Below, one piece after another: positions 36,109-48,303 of a stretch of DNA of 64,000 bases. Position numbers and translations under genes: made by a program. Positions within the stretch are counted from its first letter, which is position 1; each line of letters opens with the position of its first letter. The notes beneath the pieces are model-generated. The model saw nothing but the letters and a program-made list of their open reading frames with translations, did not search any database and was not told the DNA's origin. Source of the stretch: Cannabis sativa. Its lineage: Eukaryota > Streptophyta > Magnoliopsida > Rosales > Cannabaceae. The stretch lies in NCBI RefSeq assembly GCF_029168945.1, contig NC_083605.1:30827280-30891279 (forward strand), given 5' to 3'.

Positions 36109-37081
36109 CTAACAGGCTTCCTAACATGCACGCTAAACATGTAATACATATGCATACTGTTATACTAATCTTACCTCGATTCTGAATTCAGGTGTGTCGG
36201 TCAACCTGAGTGGAACGAACTTCACGGCAGTTTACAGGCTCCTAAACCATAACAATCACAACACTGATAAGTGATACGCTAAATCACTTCCCGGGGACTT
36301 AAACTAGAAACTTAAAGTTTCCCTATCGATAAAAAGCATGGCAATACCCCAAATAACATAAAAACGAGAAAAACTAGGGTTCCTCAAAATCCCCAACCGG
36401 TAGACCGGTTATGCAACCGGAACTCTAGTTCTGGGAATTCCTGAACCCCATCCGGAATTTCGGTTGCACATCTGGAATTCCGGTTCCTCGCAAGAAACGA
36501 TCAAAAATTCATAACTCAATCCAAACAACCCCAAATCATACCAAACTTTTCAGACCTGTTCAATATACCCCAAAGAACATTCCCAAAGCATCAAAACAAC
36601 CCAGCAAGTACAGATACAAAAAATACCATGTGAGCTCCAAGCTTTGAGTTCAAAACTCAAACTTGGCTAAAGCTTACCTACAATCATCAAAACAAGCTTA
36701 AATCTACTCAACCATGCATATAAAAACTGCAGAAACTGAATTCAAGCACAAACAATCTCAACAGCAACAAATTTCACAATTTCACTTTGAAAAACCATAG
36801 CTTTGAGTAAAAACTCCATAACTTTAAACAACACCACTAACATGCATCACAAGTAGCTCTATTCTACTCAAATAATCATGAATAAACTTCTGTAAACATC
36901 ATCAAAAACTAACAGCAGCAACACAACCAAAACTAAGCATGCAACCTAACCATTTTCTTCAAAAACTCAAGAAAATAACAAGACAAGTTCAAGGATCTTA
37001 CCAACAACTTGAACTACACTTAAATTGGATGAAAAAGCTTGACAAATCAAGAGAAATCCCAGCCCTAGCAACCACACCCAG

Positions 37082-37161
<80 letters not shown>

Positions 37162-37658
37162 CAAAGAGCTCTTGAATTTCTCTTAAATTTTCTAATTTTC
37201 TAACTTGATTAAAATGAGAAAACATGCATATGATAAACCTTTACTTCAGCCAAAATAAACATAATATAACATCCATTTCCAATTACTAAGTCCACTAAAG
37301 GACAAAACATAAATGGGGCAAAATGACCATTATGCCCCTCCACACTTAAATAATATAAAGGGCACTAAAGGGTATTTTTGGGAAATTCTAAATTCCCGAC
37401 CACTCCCGACATTCCCAATGTCTAAATAACAGTCTCCCAATACTAACATACTAAGTTGTGATTTTACTGAGCCAAACACCGAGTTCCATGTTGCCGGGCA
37501 CCGGAAATGCAAAATTATGAAATTCACTATATGACATAAAATGCATTTCAGAATTCAATAATAACAGCATAAATAATTATTTAAATATCTATAATAATTT
37601 TTCCATAATTAAACATAATTAACTGCTAATTTCCAAATTAAACTAAGCGGTCTTTACA
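36109..37658 (-). repeat. 5' LTR of element G, second piece
   Basis: Aligned to 34-1506 of the window and ending in the same TTTACA. It starts exactly at CTAAC beside element B and is followed by TCAAC inside the integrase of C, the expected right target duplication of G. It differs from the other LTR by scattered substitutions, a longer GA tract and extra GGAATTC units. Confidence 0.85.
37084..37161. repeat. Expanded (GA)n microsatellite
   Basis: About 39 uninterrupted GA units, more than twice the length of the matching tract at 975-1008. Long alternating Arg-Glu and Leu-Ser frames here are artefacts. Confidence 0.95.
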
Positions 37659-38274
37659 TCAACTCTGTCTACGTCCTTCTGGGGATATGCTATTCAGATG
37701 GCAAACGACATTTTAAATGTTGTTCCATCTAAAGCAGTCCCTAAGACACCCGTCGAACTATGGAATGGTCGTACACCTAGTTTACGCCATTATAGGATTT
37801 GGGGGTGCCCTGCTCATGTCTCGAGAAAGAAAGAAGGCAAACTGGAATTACGAACTGAAGTTTGCATGTTTGTCGGAAATTTTAAAGAGACTAGGGGTGG
37901 ACTGTTTTATAGTTACAAGGATAACAAAGTGTTTGTTTCTACAAATGCTACTTTTCTTGAAGATAACTATATTAAAGAGAACAAACCAAAAAGTAAAGTT
38001 GTATTAGAGGAAATGCTTATAGATTTAACTCCTCCCAATGTTCCGTCCTCTTCCACTCAAGAAGAGGATAATCCCACTCCCTCAGTCGAAACAACTAAGA
38101 AAACTACTACTAAAGTTCCTGTTCAGAAGATCACCGCTCCTCGTCGTAGTGGGAGGGTTTCTACAAAACCGTCTCGTTATGGCTTAGAAGGTGAAATCAA
38201 TATGGTCGTTGGTGACGGTATTGAAGACGAACCATTGATCTATGAACAGGCAATAACAAGTCCAGAACAGAAAC
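37659..38274 (+). pseudogene. Copia integrase C-terminus and pol linker (element C, part before E)
   Basis: The first bases (TCAACTCTGTCTACG) correspond to the end of the integrase core as in A; then MANDILNVVPSKAVPKTPVE, LWNGRTPSLRHYRIWGC, GLFYSYKDNKVFVS and a Thr/Ser/Pro-rich linker (KTTTKVPVQKITAPRRSGRV) leading to RT. The frame is open through EQAITSPEQK and is broken at GAAAC (38270-38274) by element E. The upstream half of C is absent because element G is inserted at its left edge. Confidence 0.9.
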
Positions 38275-40156
38275 TGTTGGAATTTATTTTACCAGGATCT
38301 TAGATCTACTCACAAGTATGTTTATTAACATCCTAAATAAGAACTTTCTAAAACGATGAAATAAACACATATAAAGTTTAGGAAACCTTACATTGGGTGC
38401 AGCGGAATAATATGACTCCTTCCGTTCAGATATCTAGCCCTTGATTCCTTTCTGTAGCAGAGCATTATCAATATCTGAACCTGGATCTCTTTCTCTGAAT
38501 CTTTGATGCTGAATCTCCTTTGCTGATGATCTTTCTTCACGATCTTCCTCACTATGATTGAGGTATCACTTGATGTGTGTGGGCACTACTCTAATCACTA
38601 AGAGAGGTTCGAAATATTGAGGAAGAAAAGAGAGAGAGAGTGGCGGCTAGAGAAGAGAGTGGAGGCTCAGGTTTTTCTGATTCAGAAAGTGTAATTTTCC
38701 TGAAGCCTTCACTATCTATTTATAGCATTCCTCTAGGGCTTGATTTGAATTATATGGCATTAAAATAATGAAAAAAATCATTTAAAAAAGATGACATAAG
38801 TGGCCGGCCCTAGGCTAGGTGGACTGGGCCTTGATTTTTGCAATTTTGCAATTTTACCACTTTTGTATCTGTTTTTCTCAAAAATGCCAATTTCCTAATT
38901 CAATCATTTAAATGTCAATTCTAACTATTTAATAACTATAAATAATTATTAAATAATATTGTCATTTATCATATTTATTAATTGCACCATACAAAGTATC
39001 ATAATTAACAAATATGCCCATGTTAACTCTTTCTTTACAATTTCGCCCTTACTTAGTGAAAATTTCACAAATAGACATAGTCTAATTTGTGAATTATAAT
39101 TGATTAGTCAAAACCAATTACATGAGTCTTACAAGCAATATTATCTCAACTAGTGGGGGGACCATGGGTCTATATAACCGAGCTTCCAATAAGTAGATCA
39201 AGAATTTAGCACTAAAATTCACTAACTTATTAATTCTTCGTTGAATCCACGCATAGAACTTAGAATTGCACTCTCAGTATATAGAATGCTCTATATGTTC
39301 CACCATATAGACACATCATTAGTTATCCATTGTTATAATCCTAATTTGATCAATGATCCTCTATATGAATGATCTACACCGTAAAGGGATTAAATTACCG
39401 TTTCACCATTCAATGTATTTATTCCTTAAAACACTTGACCCCGTATAAATGATATTTCAGCTAATGTGAAATGAGTACTCCACCATTTATGTTCGTTTGG
39501 TCAAGCTCGAAGGAGATCATCCTTTGCTTACTATTCGCCAGATAGAAGCTATAGATTCCATGTTTATGCTAGCGCTCCCACTCAATTGCACTACCGTGTT
39601 CCCAAAATGTACGTATCACCCTGACCTAAAAGTAGGCTTAACTAACAAATCAAAGAACACGAATAGCCTTTCAAGATTGAGCCTAATCATATCAGGATTA
39701 AGATCATTTGATCTAGGATCAACTAGGCGACATTGACTTGAATAGATATTACGGTAAGTTTAATAAATCTAAGTCAAAGTTCAATATCGGTCCCTTCCGA
39801 TGCATACTCCATGCATCCAACCTGAGCTTTACTTTAACCAATGTTCTGGAAAGAACATAGTATTTCTCCAAATACAAGTAAACTCGTGTTGTAGATTATC
39901 ATATCAGTAAAACCCTGTGTCTGATAAATCTAGGAAACTTTATTCACATAGTCATGTTTACTTTCCAATGTGTTGACGACACAATAAACAGGATCAAGTA
40001 TGTGAAAAGGGTTTCAGATGAATTTATACATTATGTACATATAATCATGAAATAAATCATGTGAACCATGCAACATTAAATGTTATTTCTGATCTATATT
40101 AATAAGTAAATACGATTATATTGAAATGAGTTTTATTTAGGGCATAAAACCCAACA
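38275..40156 (-). repeat. 3' LTR of element E
   Basis: TGTTGGAATTTATTTTACC to CCCAACA, followed by AACTCCCACTTGCAC (purine tract complement). GGCCGGCC at 38802-38809; TATA box at 38716-38725 on the - strand. Antisense 79-residue frame at 39497-39736. Confidence 0.95.
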
Positions 40157-42960
40157 AACTCCCACTTGCACTAATATAAAACAAAAAGTGCGTTTCAAAT
40201 AATCTCAACACCTTGATATACAAATCAAGTGTAGTAGTAGTAAACTCCTCGTAATAGGATCTGAAAGGTTGAATTAAACACAACCTTTTCTCCACTATTA
40301 CTCTTCCTTTAATCACAAAATCATTGATAATGTGAAATTCCTCTCTATATGTTTACTCTCTTGGGATACTGGATTCTATATCTTTGGCAACTACTTTTGG
40401 TTAATCAGGAAATTAACACTAGTAGTTTAAGGCAATTTGGAATGGTGCCAAAGATGTATAGAACTTTCCTTAGACTGAATAAGTACCTTTCCCTGACTTT
40501 AACATTCGGTCTCTCTCCGGTAGACCTAGTAGACTTCGGATAGGTTTTTACACTTCTCCAAAATCACTATTCCACCCTCAGTAACCACCATCTTATCAGA
40601 AAGATTTACTAGCACAAAGGCAAATTTCGAAATCTGATATGGTGTAGTCTAAGAGTTTTAAACACACCCTTATAGACTAACATATAGTTCCTCTTCTTAA
40701 TCTTAAAATTTACTTGATTGTCTTCCAATGTTCTTCTCCTGGATTAATCTGATACCTACTCATTACTCCCACTCAACAGCAGATGTCTGGTCTAAGGCAT
40801 ACAAAAGCATATCTAAGACCTCTCACTGTTGATATAAGAAATTCTTTCATGGCTTTATCTTTTCTGGAATAGTTAAGACTTTTCCTTAGATAAATAAAAT
40901 CTATACCTAAGAAGTTGTGAAGCTTCTATAGATTGCCATTAGAAAGAAAATGCTTCAGCATTTTACTAAAGTAAGTTGCTTGCATTAGAGTAAGTAATTA
41001 CCAGGTATACCACAAGCCATAGGTTTAGATAAACTCAAACCTGTAATACTAGGAACAGGAAGTTTTGTTAAGTCCATTGAATAGACTTATAAACGAAAAT
41101 TTCCTTTTATGTCCTTGTAATAGAAAACTTTAGGTTATTCCATGTGAATGGATTAAACCATAGTTCTATAGGCTTTCTTCTTAGTTTCTTATCTTGACAA
41201 TCCATTACTTGTTTAAACTCACAATGGATTTTAATCACTAGTGTCTCCCGAGTTCAGAAGAAGGTGAGTTCCTAGAAACTCTCCCACTACGACAAGGTAC
41301 CGCGAATTATGTCGAAGAAAACTAAATGGTATTAACCTCTTTGGTTGTGACAAGACAACAGAGGCAGTGGGATCATCATATGTCATATAAGATGATAGAA
41401 CACTTTTGGAATCAAGAATTAAATATCTCCTTTATTTGCTACTTGTTTTTCAGACTTAGTCATTTTCTTAGAAAAGTAGTATTTGTTTGAACAAACACTT
41501 TCTTATCTATTGACAATGGGATGGTCCACCCCTAATCATTTAGAATAGCTAACAAACCATGGTTAACAGTTCTAGCTTTTCTTAAGATTTTGATTAGGTC
41601 ATCCATGAATCTGGTAATGATTTACGTTAAGTATACAACCATTACATCATTCTGAAATTGTATTATTATAGAAGGAATTAGGCAACGACTAGTAACTAAT
41701 CATCAACATGCAACTCGAAATTTCTGGGGAGGTAAGTTTGGATATAATTCAAAAATCAATTTAATGATCTTTGAACTGCATATCTACTAACTATTTCTCC
41801 ACCCCTATCAGTTCGCAAGATCTTTAACCACTTACCTTAATGGTTTTAACCATTGCTAGAAATTAATGAAATTTTTCAAACATTTCAAATTTCTTTGCAT
41901 AAGGTATAATCTAGAGTTATCGTTTTAAGAATACAACGAAAAACTCATATCCACCCCTGAATGTACATTCATCTGCGAATGAGATGAACTACTTTCAGTG
42001 GATATAGGCATATTAACTCTTTGCAGAGATTGATCTTGTCAAATCCACTATGAACAAGATACAAATGCCATAGATTAAGAAAATGTGGTAGTGTCTATGA
42101 TGACATAGGTTTAGTTACATCAAAGAGTTCTTAGAATACTTCAAGTGGATCCTGGTCACAGAATACCTAACTCATATTCCATACACTTTAATCCATTAAT
42201 AGAAGATGGATATTAAACACTTGAAAAAGTGTAACTGTATTGTATTCTGGAATTAGAAATATAAGAAAATTTCTATTTGGAATCTAAAATTAAAGTCAAA
42301 GACTTAAATTTATACCAAATATTATGAGTAATTCTATCTTGGACCAGCACTACTAATACAAACTCTAAGTCAGATTTGCCCATACAAGTAGGAGATTTCT
42401 AAGATTGAGGATTTATATCAATTGGGAATAGAATTTCGGGATTATAATCATATGCGTCATATAAAATGACATGAAATGATTTATAGACCATTCATCCAAT
42501 GATATGTTTGGAAAGCTAATTCGAAATGAATAAGCTAAGAGGAATTAGGATAATTTCGTTTAAAATAAGAATCCAACGATGCTTCGATTAGCGAAAGTCA
42601 AAGTAATCTTATTTATATAATCTTCTTGTTTTATATCGTAAAAATACTAGTCTAAGGTGTCATCAATTGATGAACAGCTAGATGTCGCATATACAATATT
42701 TATCTTTCGAGATCTGACACTATTATGTATGTCTAATGGTGAAAATCCACTAGGGATTTATCTCATTAGATAAACAAGCCAAGTTAGACCAACAATGAAG
42801 ATTCGAAATTAAACTACAACTTAATAACAGAAAATAACATGGTTCAATATAAATTCATACACAATTCGTAAATTATAAACATATAGTAAGTAGGAATGAC
42901 AAGTGAAAATACTAAAACTTACAATCCTAAATAATTTCCAAGGTTTTCAACAAGGCGATA
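40157..42960 (-). pseudogene. Unreadable gag-pol relic of element E
   Basis: Colinear with the D relic and in the same order as A on the - strand: RNase H end (40270-40340), RT-RNase H relics (40600-40830), integrase core (plus-strand CCCCTATCAGTTCGCAAGAT near 41804-41825), gag-pre-integrase (42000-42085), protease/gag relics to about 42950. No frame above 65 codons. The same losses in D, E and the overlapping part of B show that the templates were already dead when copied. Confidence 0.78.
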
Positions 42961-45900
42961 TCGTTGTCCCGTTTAGGCGAGAGTCAAAGCTACCATTCAT
43001 TGAATAGAGTTGTCAGCTCGTCTAAAATGTTAAACATTCTAGCAACCTTTTATTCGATCAAGATTGGAATTCAGCGTTGTCCCGTTTAGGCGAGAGTCAA
43101 GGCAATTCTATCTTATGAGCTTCCACCATTGTTTCATAATTTGCAAGTCAAGTATGGTCGCCACCATTAGGGTGATCCATACCATACAAAACACTTACAA
43201 ACTACTTATCATGCGAGGTTAAACGGTGCGAAATTGCTAATGAACGTTCCTCCATTAGGGAGGATTACTCACTAAAACAAACGCGGTGTAAAACCCACAA
43301 TGGAGATCGAATGTCTCTTGATAATAAAGCTCATTATTTAAAAAGAGTTGTATTTTCTTTTATTCTCTTTATTTATTCTATTTATTTTAAATATATATTT
43401 ATTTATTTAAAATTTCCAATTTAGAATGAAAAATTCTAAATATAAATTTTAATTTAATATTTATAAATTTTACTTAGATGGATATGAAAATAACATGAAT
43501 TATTTCCATCTTAGTAATAATTTCCAATAAATATTTAGAAAAAAATATTTAAGTTGTTACAAAATTAATTTAAATTAATTTACAACTCAAATTTAATTTT
43601 CTATAAATATATATTGCATTTCGAAAAATTAAAGTATATAAGAATACAATTTTCGAAAAATGCATATTAAAATAAAAAATAAATCCTGAAAGAATTATTC
43701 TAATTTAATGTTGGCCCAAAATTAATTAATAAAATTAATTTACAACAAAAAATATAATTTTCCTATTTAATTAAATATATAAGAAAAATTACAAATATTT
43801 AAGTATGATGATGAAAATCAACTTAAATATTAATTTTCTATTTAATTAAATACACTAGAAAAATACTTCAAGCAAAAATATCACCTATCTAGATTTTCCT
43901 TTGACTAATTAATTCTATTTCTAATAATATACTTTAATTTAATTTATTTTAAATTAATCAATAAATGAAAAAATCATTGATTTAAGTTGATCCAAGAATT
44001 AATTAAAATAAATAATTAATTTACAACTTAATCTATTTTTCAAGATAAAATTCGAAATTCTAGCATTTAAGAAATGCAATTTCGAAAATTGATTAATAAA
44101 ATAAAAAATAAATATATTTTGAAAATTATTTAAATTTAGTTGAAAAATTAAATTTCAACTAAAAATAATTTTCTTTTTAATTAAATGTCATGAAAAAGAA
44201 ATATTTAAGTATGATGATTAAATCAACTTAGATATTTTATTTTCAAATTAATTAAATGTATTAAATTCAAGAAATAAATAATTAAGTGTAGAGAAGGCTT
44301 AATTATTAATCTCTAGTTTAATACTAGGAAAAATATACTTAAAATAAATTGTACCAAAATTAATTATATAAATAATTAATTTCACAATTTATAATATTTT
44401 CCTATTTAATATTAGAAATAATAAGTAGTCTAGAAATAACTATCTAGAAAATATCTTATTTGACTAAGTATCTTTTCCACAAAATTTGAAAAAATATCTA
44501 ATTTAAGTCGTATTAGAAAAAATCTAGAACCTAAATATTTTTTCAAATTTAAATTTAATTAAATATCAAAAATTAAGTTGTAACCACTTAATTTGAAAAT
44601 ATTCCATTTTAAGTTAATATTCGAAAAGATATTAACTTAAAAAATATCTAAAGAATCTTAATAACCAATGCCTAAAATTCCTCAACTTAATTTTGAAATT
44701 TGAAATTCAAAAGATATTCAGCATTTAAGTTGGTTAGTTGTAGATAACTAAATATCAACTTAAATAAGAATATTTAATGAAAAATTTAAATTAAGTTCCA
44801 GAAAGAATCTAGATGGTTATAATTCTATATTTAATTAAATACAAGAAAATACATATAGTTTAGCTTAGAATATAAAATTCCTTAAACTATATTTTTCTTA
44901 AATTAATTTCAAAATAAATGAAATTAATTATGTTGCTAATCAATTTTATTAGGTTAAACTAGTTTAATTAACCTAGTACAGTCATTCAAATCAGGCAAAT
45001 GGGCCTTCACAATTGGGGTGGTTTGTGTGAGGGGAGCCGGGTTCAGTATGTCGTACCCACTTCTATGGCTCCCAACTCTCACACAAGGCCCAAAAGAGAG
45101 GAATTTAACCTTAATAAGAACAACTGTTATTAATTGAATAAGCCCAAAACTAAATGGGCCTAAATAAAATCTATCAATGACTATGACATTTTATTTAGCA
45201 ACATTAACCTATATGCATCTATAATAAAATTAAACACATAGGCTCACACAGGCACACTTTGGATGGGTCCTATCATGTTGCTAGGTCATACACAGATGAA
45301 AGAAGATTGTAAAATTTACCTGTTACAAATTATTAACTTGACCAAGGGAGCCATCAGATCATTAGATCTGGCAAAAAGTAACCATGGCTATTTGCAATCA
45401 AGTAATAATAGGTTTTAAAAAACTTACACATAAGCTAAAACACATACTCCTGCAACAAGGTTAGTTGGATAGTTGGATGTAGGATTTATTTAATTTTAAA
45501 TTAAATATTTAATAAAAATAATTTTTCGAAAAATTTAAAAAAAAATTTGAAAAATTCGAATTTTTTTTTTTTTTAAAAAAATTAAAATTTAAAATTAAAC
45601 CTACAATTTTTGAAAAATTAGGTTTCAACCAACCTAAATATCATTTCAAAAAAAAATTTGCTAACTACTTTTAAATTTTAAATGTTATTTTATAAATAAA
45701 AATTAAATAAAAAAATTAGAAAAGATAAATAAATATCTTTTTCAAATTTTAAATTTAATTTAAATAAATAAAATAACAAAATTTAAAAAAATTAGCAAAA
45801 TATCTTATATCATTTAAAAATTACATAATTATAAATATCTTATTTTTAAATTTAAAATAAGATAAGATATAATCAAATTTTAAAATAAGATAGATTTTTA

Positions 45901-46404
45901 AGCAAAAAGATAAATACTAATTCTATTCGAATTCAAATTACACTAATATCTTGAATTAATTTAAAAAAAAATTAAATTAATTCAAAATGATAATTAGAAT
46001 TGAATTAGGAATAGTAATAGTATATATACAAAACCATACAAAAAATTGGAAGTTAATTCCATGAAAAAGTATGAAAAATTGAAGAAAAAGGAAAAAATCC
46101 GAAACTGTACGGACAGTTCTGCGATCGCAGGAAACTATCAAGACAAACCGATTTTGTCAAATCTTCAAAAAATCATAACTAATTCAAATAAAATCCAAAT
46201 TGAGTTCTGTAAAAGGCTAACTTGCTTAATTTTTTCCATACTATCCAATAAAAATAATTCCAGAAACGAAATCACAATTATTTTTCACGAAAATTTCACA
46301 AACATCAATCAATCATCAAATAACACTCAATACAACATGATACCATCCAAAGAACATACAAACAATCGTTTTAAAGTCCAAATTACATGTAAGTAGATCA
46401 ATTA
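42961..46404 (-). other. Leader of element E
   Basis: About 3.4 kb, AT-rich. Plus-strand leader motif TGTCCCGTTTAGGCGAGAGT occurs near 42966 and 43078, 112 bases apart. A strong stem-loop pairs TGTGTGAG and GGGAGCC (45024-45038) with GGCTCCC (45067-45073) and CTCACACA (45078-45085). A small GC block carries AACTGT, ACGG, ACAGTT (46103-46118) and the 12-bp palindrome CTGCGATCGCAG (46119-46130). The 116-residue frame at 46046 is not supported as a gene. Confidence 0.72.
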
Positions 46405-46421
46405 CCATGGCTCTGAGGCCA
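46405..46421 (-). other. Primer binding site of element E
   Basis: TGGCCTCAGAGCCATGG on the - strand, two bases from the LTR edge at 46424. Confidence 0.8.
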
Positions 46422-46423
46422 GT

Positions 46424-48303
46424 TGTTGGAATTTATTTTACCAGGATCTTAGATCTACTCACAAGTATGTTTATTAACATCCTAAATAAGAACTTTCTAA
46501 AACGATGAAATAAACACATATAAAGTTTAGGAAACCTTACATTGGGTGCAGCGGAATAATATGACTCCTTCCGTTCAGATATCTAGCCCTTGATTCCTTT
46601 CTGTAGCAGAGCATTATCAATATCTGAACCTGGATCTCTTTCTCTGAATCTTTGATGCTGAATCTCCTTTGCTGATGATCTTTCTTCACGATCTTCCTCA
46701 CTATGATTGAGGTATCACTTGATGTGTGTGGGCACTACTCTAATCACTAAGAGAGGTTCGAAATATTGAGGAAGAAAAGAGAGAGAGAGTGGCGGCTAGA
46801 GAAGAGAGTGGAGGCTCAGGTTTTTCTGATTCAGAAAGTGTAATTTTCCTGAAGCCTTCACTATCTATTTATAGCATTCCTCTAGGGCTTGATTTGAATT
46901 ATATGGCATTAAAATAATGAAAAAAATCATTTAAAAAAGATGACATAAGTGGCCGGCCCTAGGCTAGGTGGACTGGGCCTTGATTTTTGCAATTTTGCAA
47001 TTTTACCACTTTTGTATCTGTTTTTCTCAAAAATGCCAATTTCCTAATTCAATCATTTAAATGTCAATTCTAACTATTTAATAACTATAAATAATTATTA
47101 AATAATATTGTCATTTATCATATTTATTAATTGCACCATACAAAGTATCATAATTAACAAATATGCCCATGTTAACTCTTTCTTTACAATTTCGCCCTTA
47201 CTTAGTGAAAATTTCACAAATAGACATAGTCTAATTTGTGAATTATAATTGATTAGTCAAAACCAATTACATGAGTCTTACAAGCAATATTATCTCAACT
47301 AGTGGGGGGACCATGGGTCTATATAACCGAGCTTCCAATAAGTAGATCAAGAATTTAGCACTAAAATTCACTAACTTATTAATTCTTCGTTGAATCCACG
47401 CATAGAACTTAGAATTGCACTCTCGCATATAGAATGCTCTATATGTTCCACCATATAGACACATCATTAGTTATCCATTGTTATAATCCTAATTTGATCA
47501 ATGATCCTCTATATGAATGATCTACACTGTAAAGGGATTAAATTACCGTTACACCCTACAATGTATTTATTCCTTAAAACACTTGACCCCGTATAAATGA
47601 TATTTCAGCTAATGTGAAATGAGTACTCCACCATTTATGTTCGTTTGGTCAAGCTCGAAGGAGATCATCCTTTGCTTACTATTCGCCAGATAGAAGCTAT
47701 AGATTCCATGTTTATGCTAGCGCTCCCACTCAATTGCACTACCGTGTTCCCAAAATGTACGTATCACCCTGACCTAAAAGTAGGCTTAACTAACAAATCA
47801 AAGAACACGAATAGCCTTTCAAGATTGAGCCTAATCATATCAGGATTAAGATCATTTGATCTAGGATCAACTAGGCGACATTGACTTGAATAGATATTAC
47901 GGTAAGTTTAATAAATCTAAGTCAAAGTTCAATATCGGTCCCTTCCGATGCATACTCCATGCATCCAACCTGAGCTTTACTTTAACCAATGTTCTGGAAA
48001 GAACATAGTATTTCTCCAAATACAAGTAAACTCTGTTGTAGATTATCATATCAGTAAAACCCTGTGTCTGATAAATCTAGGAAACTTTATTCACATAGTC
48101 ATGTTTACTTTCCAATGTGTTGACGACACAATAAACAGGATCAAGTATGTGAAAAGGGTTTCAGATGAATTTATACATTATGTACATATAATCATGAAAT
48201 AAATCATGTGAACCATGCAACATTAAATGTTATTTCTGATCTATATTAATAAGTAAATCTGATTATATTGAAATGAGTTTTATTTAGGGCATAAAACCCA
48301 ACA
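46424..48303 (-). repeat. 5' LTR of element E
   Basis: Nearly identical to 38275-40156. The first 700 bases look identical by eye; differences cluster near 47424, 47527-47563, 48033 and 48258. GGCCGGCC at 46951-46958 and TATA box at 46865-46874 (plus-strand CTATTTATAG). Confidence 0.95.

Larger units (their letters stand above)
38275..48303 (-). mobile_element. Element E: complete, young LARD-like non-autonomous copia element
   Basis: About 10.0 kb with two LTRs of about 1.88 kb that differ at roughly ten places by eye, flanked by a perfect duplication GAAAC (38270-38274 and 48304-48308) inside the RT region of C. The internal 6.27 kb has a primer site and purine tract but no gene. The low LTR divergence marks it as one of the most recent events in the window. 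Confidence 0.95.

Noticed and set aside
36109..37658. A solo LTR from a second gypsy element
   Set aside because: It starts in mid-LTR exactly at the edge of B and its missing first part is at 6416-7089, so a split single LTR explains it better; not fully excluded without the left flank.
37698..38303. A 201-codon frame taken as a complete gene
   Set aside because: Only residues up to SPEQK belong to copia pol; the last codons read into the LTR of E.
46046..46396. 116-codon frame in the leader of E
   Set aside because: It is antisense to the element, crosses the GC block and lacks counterparts in the other leaders.
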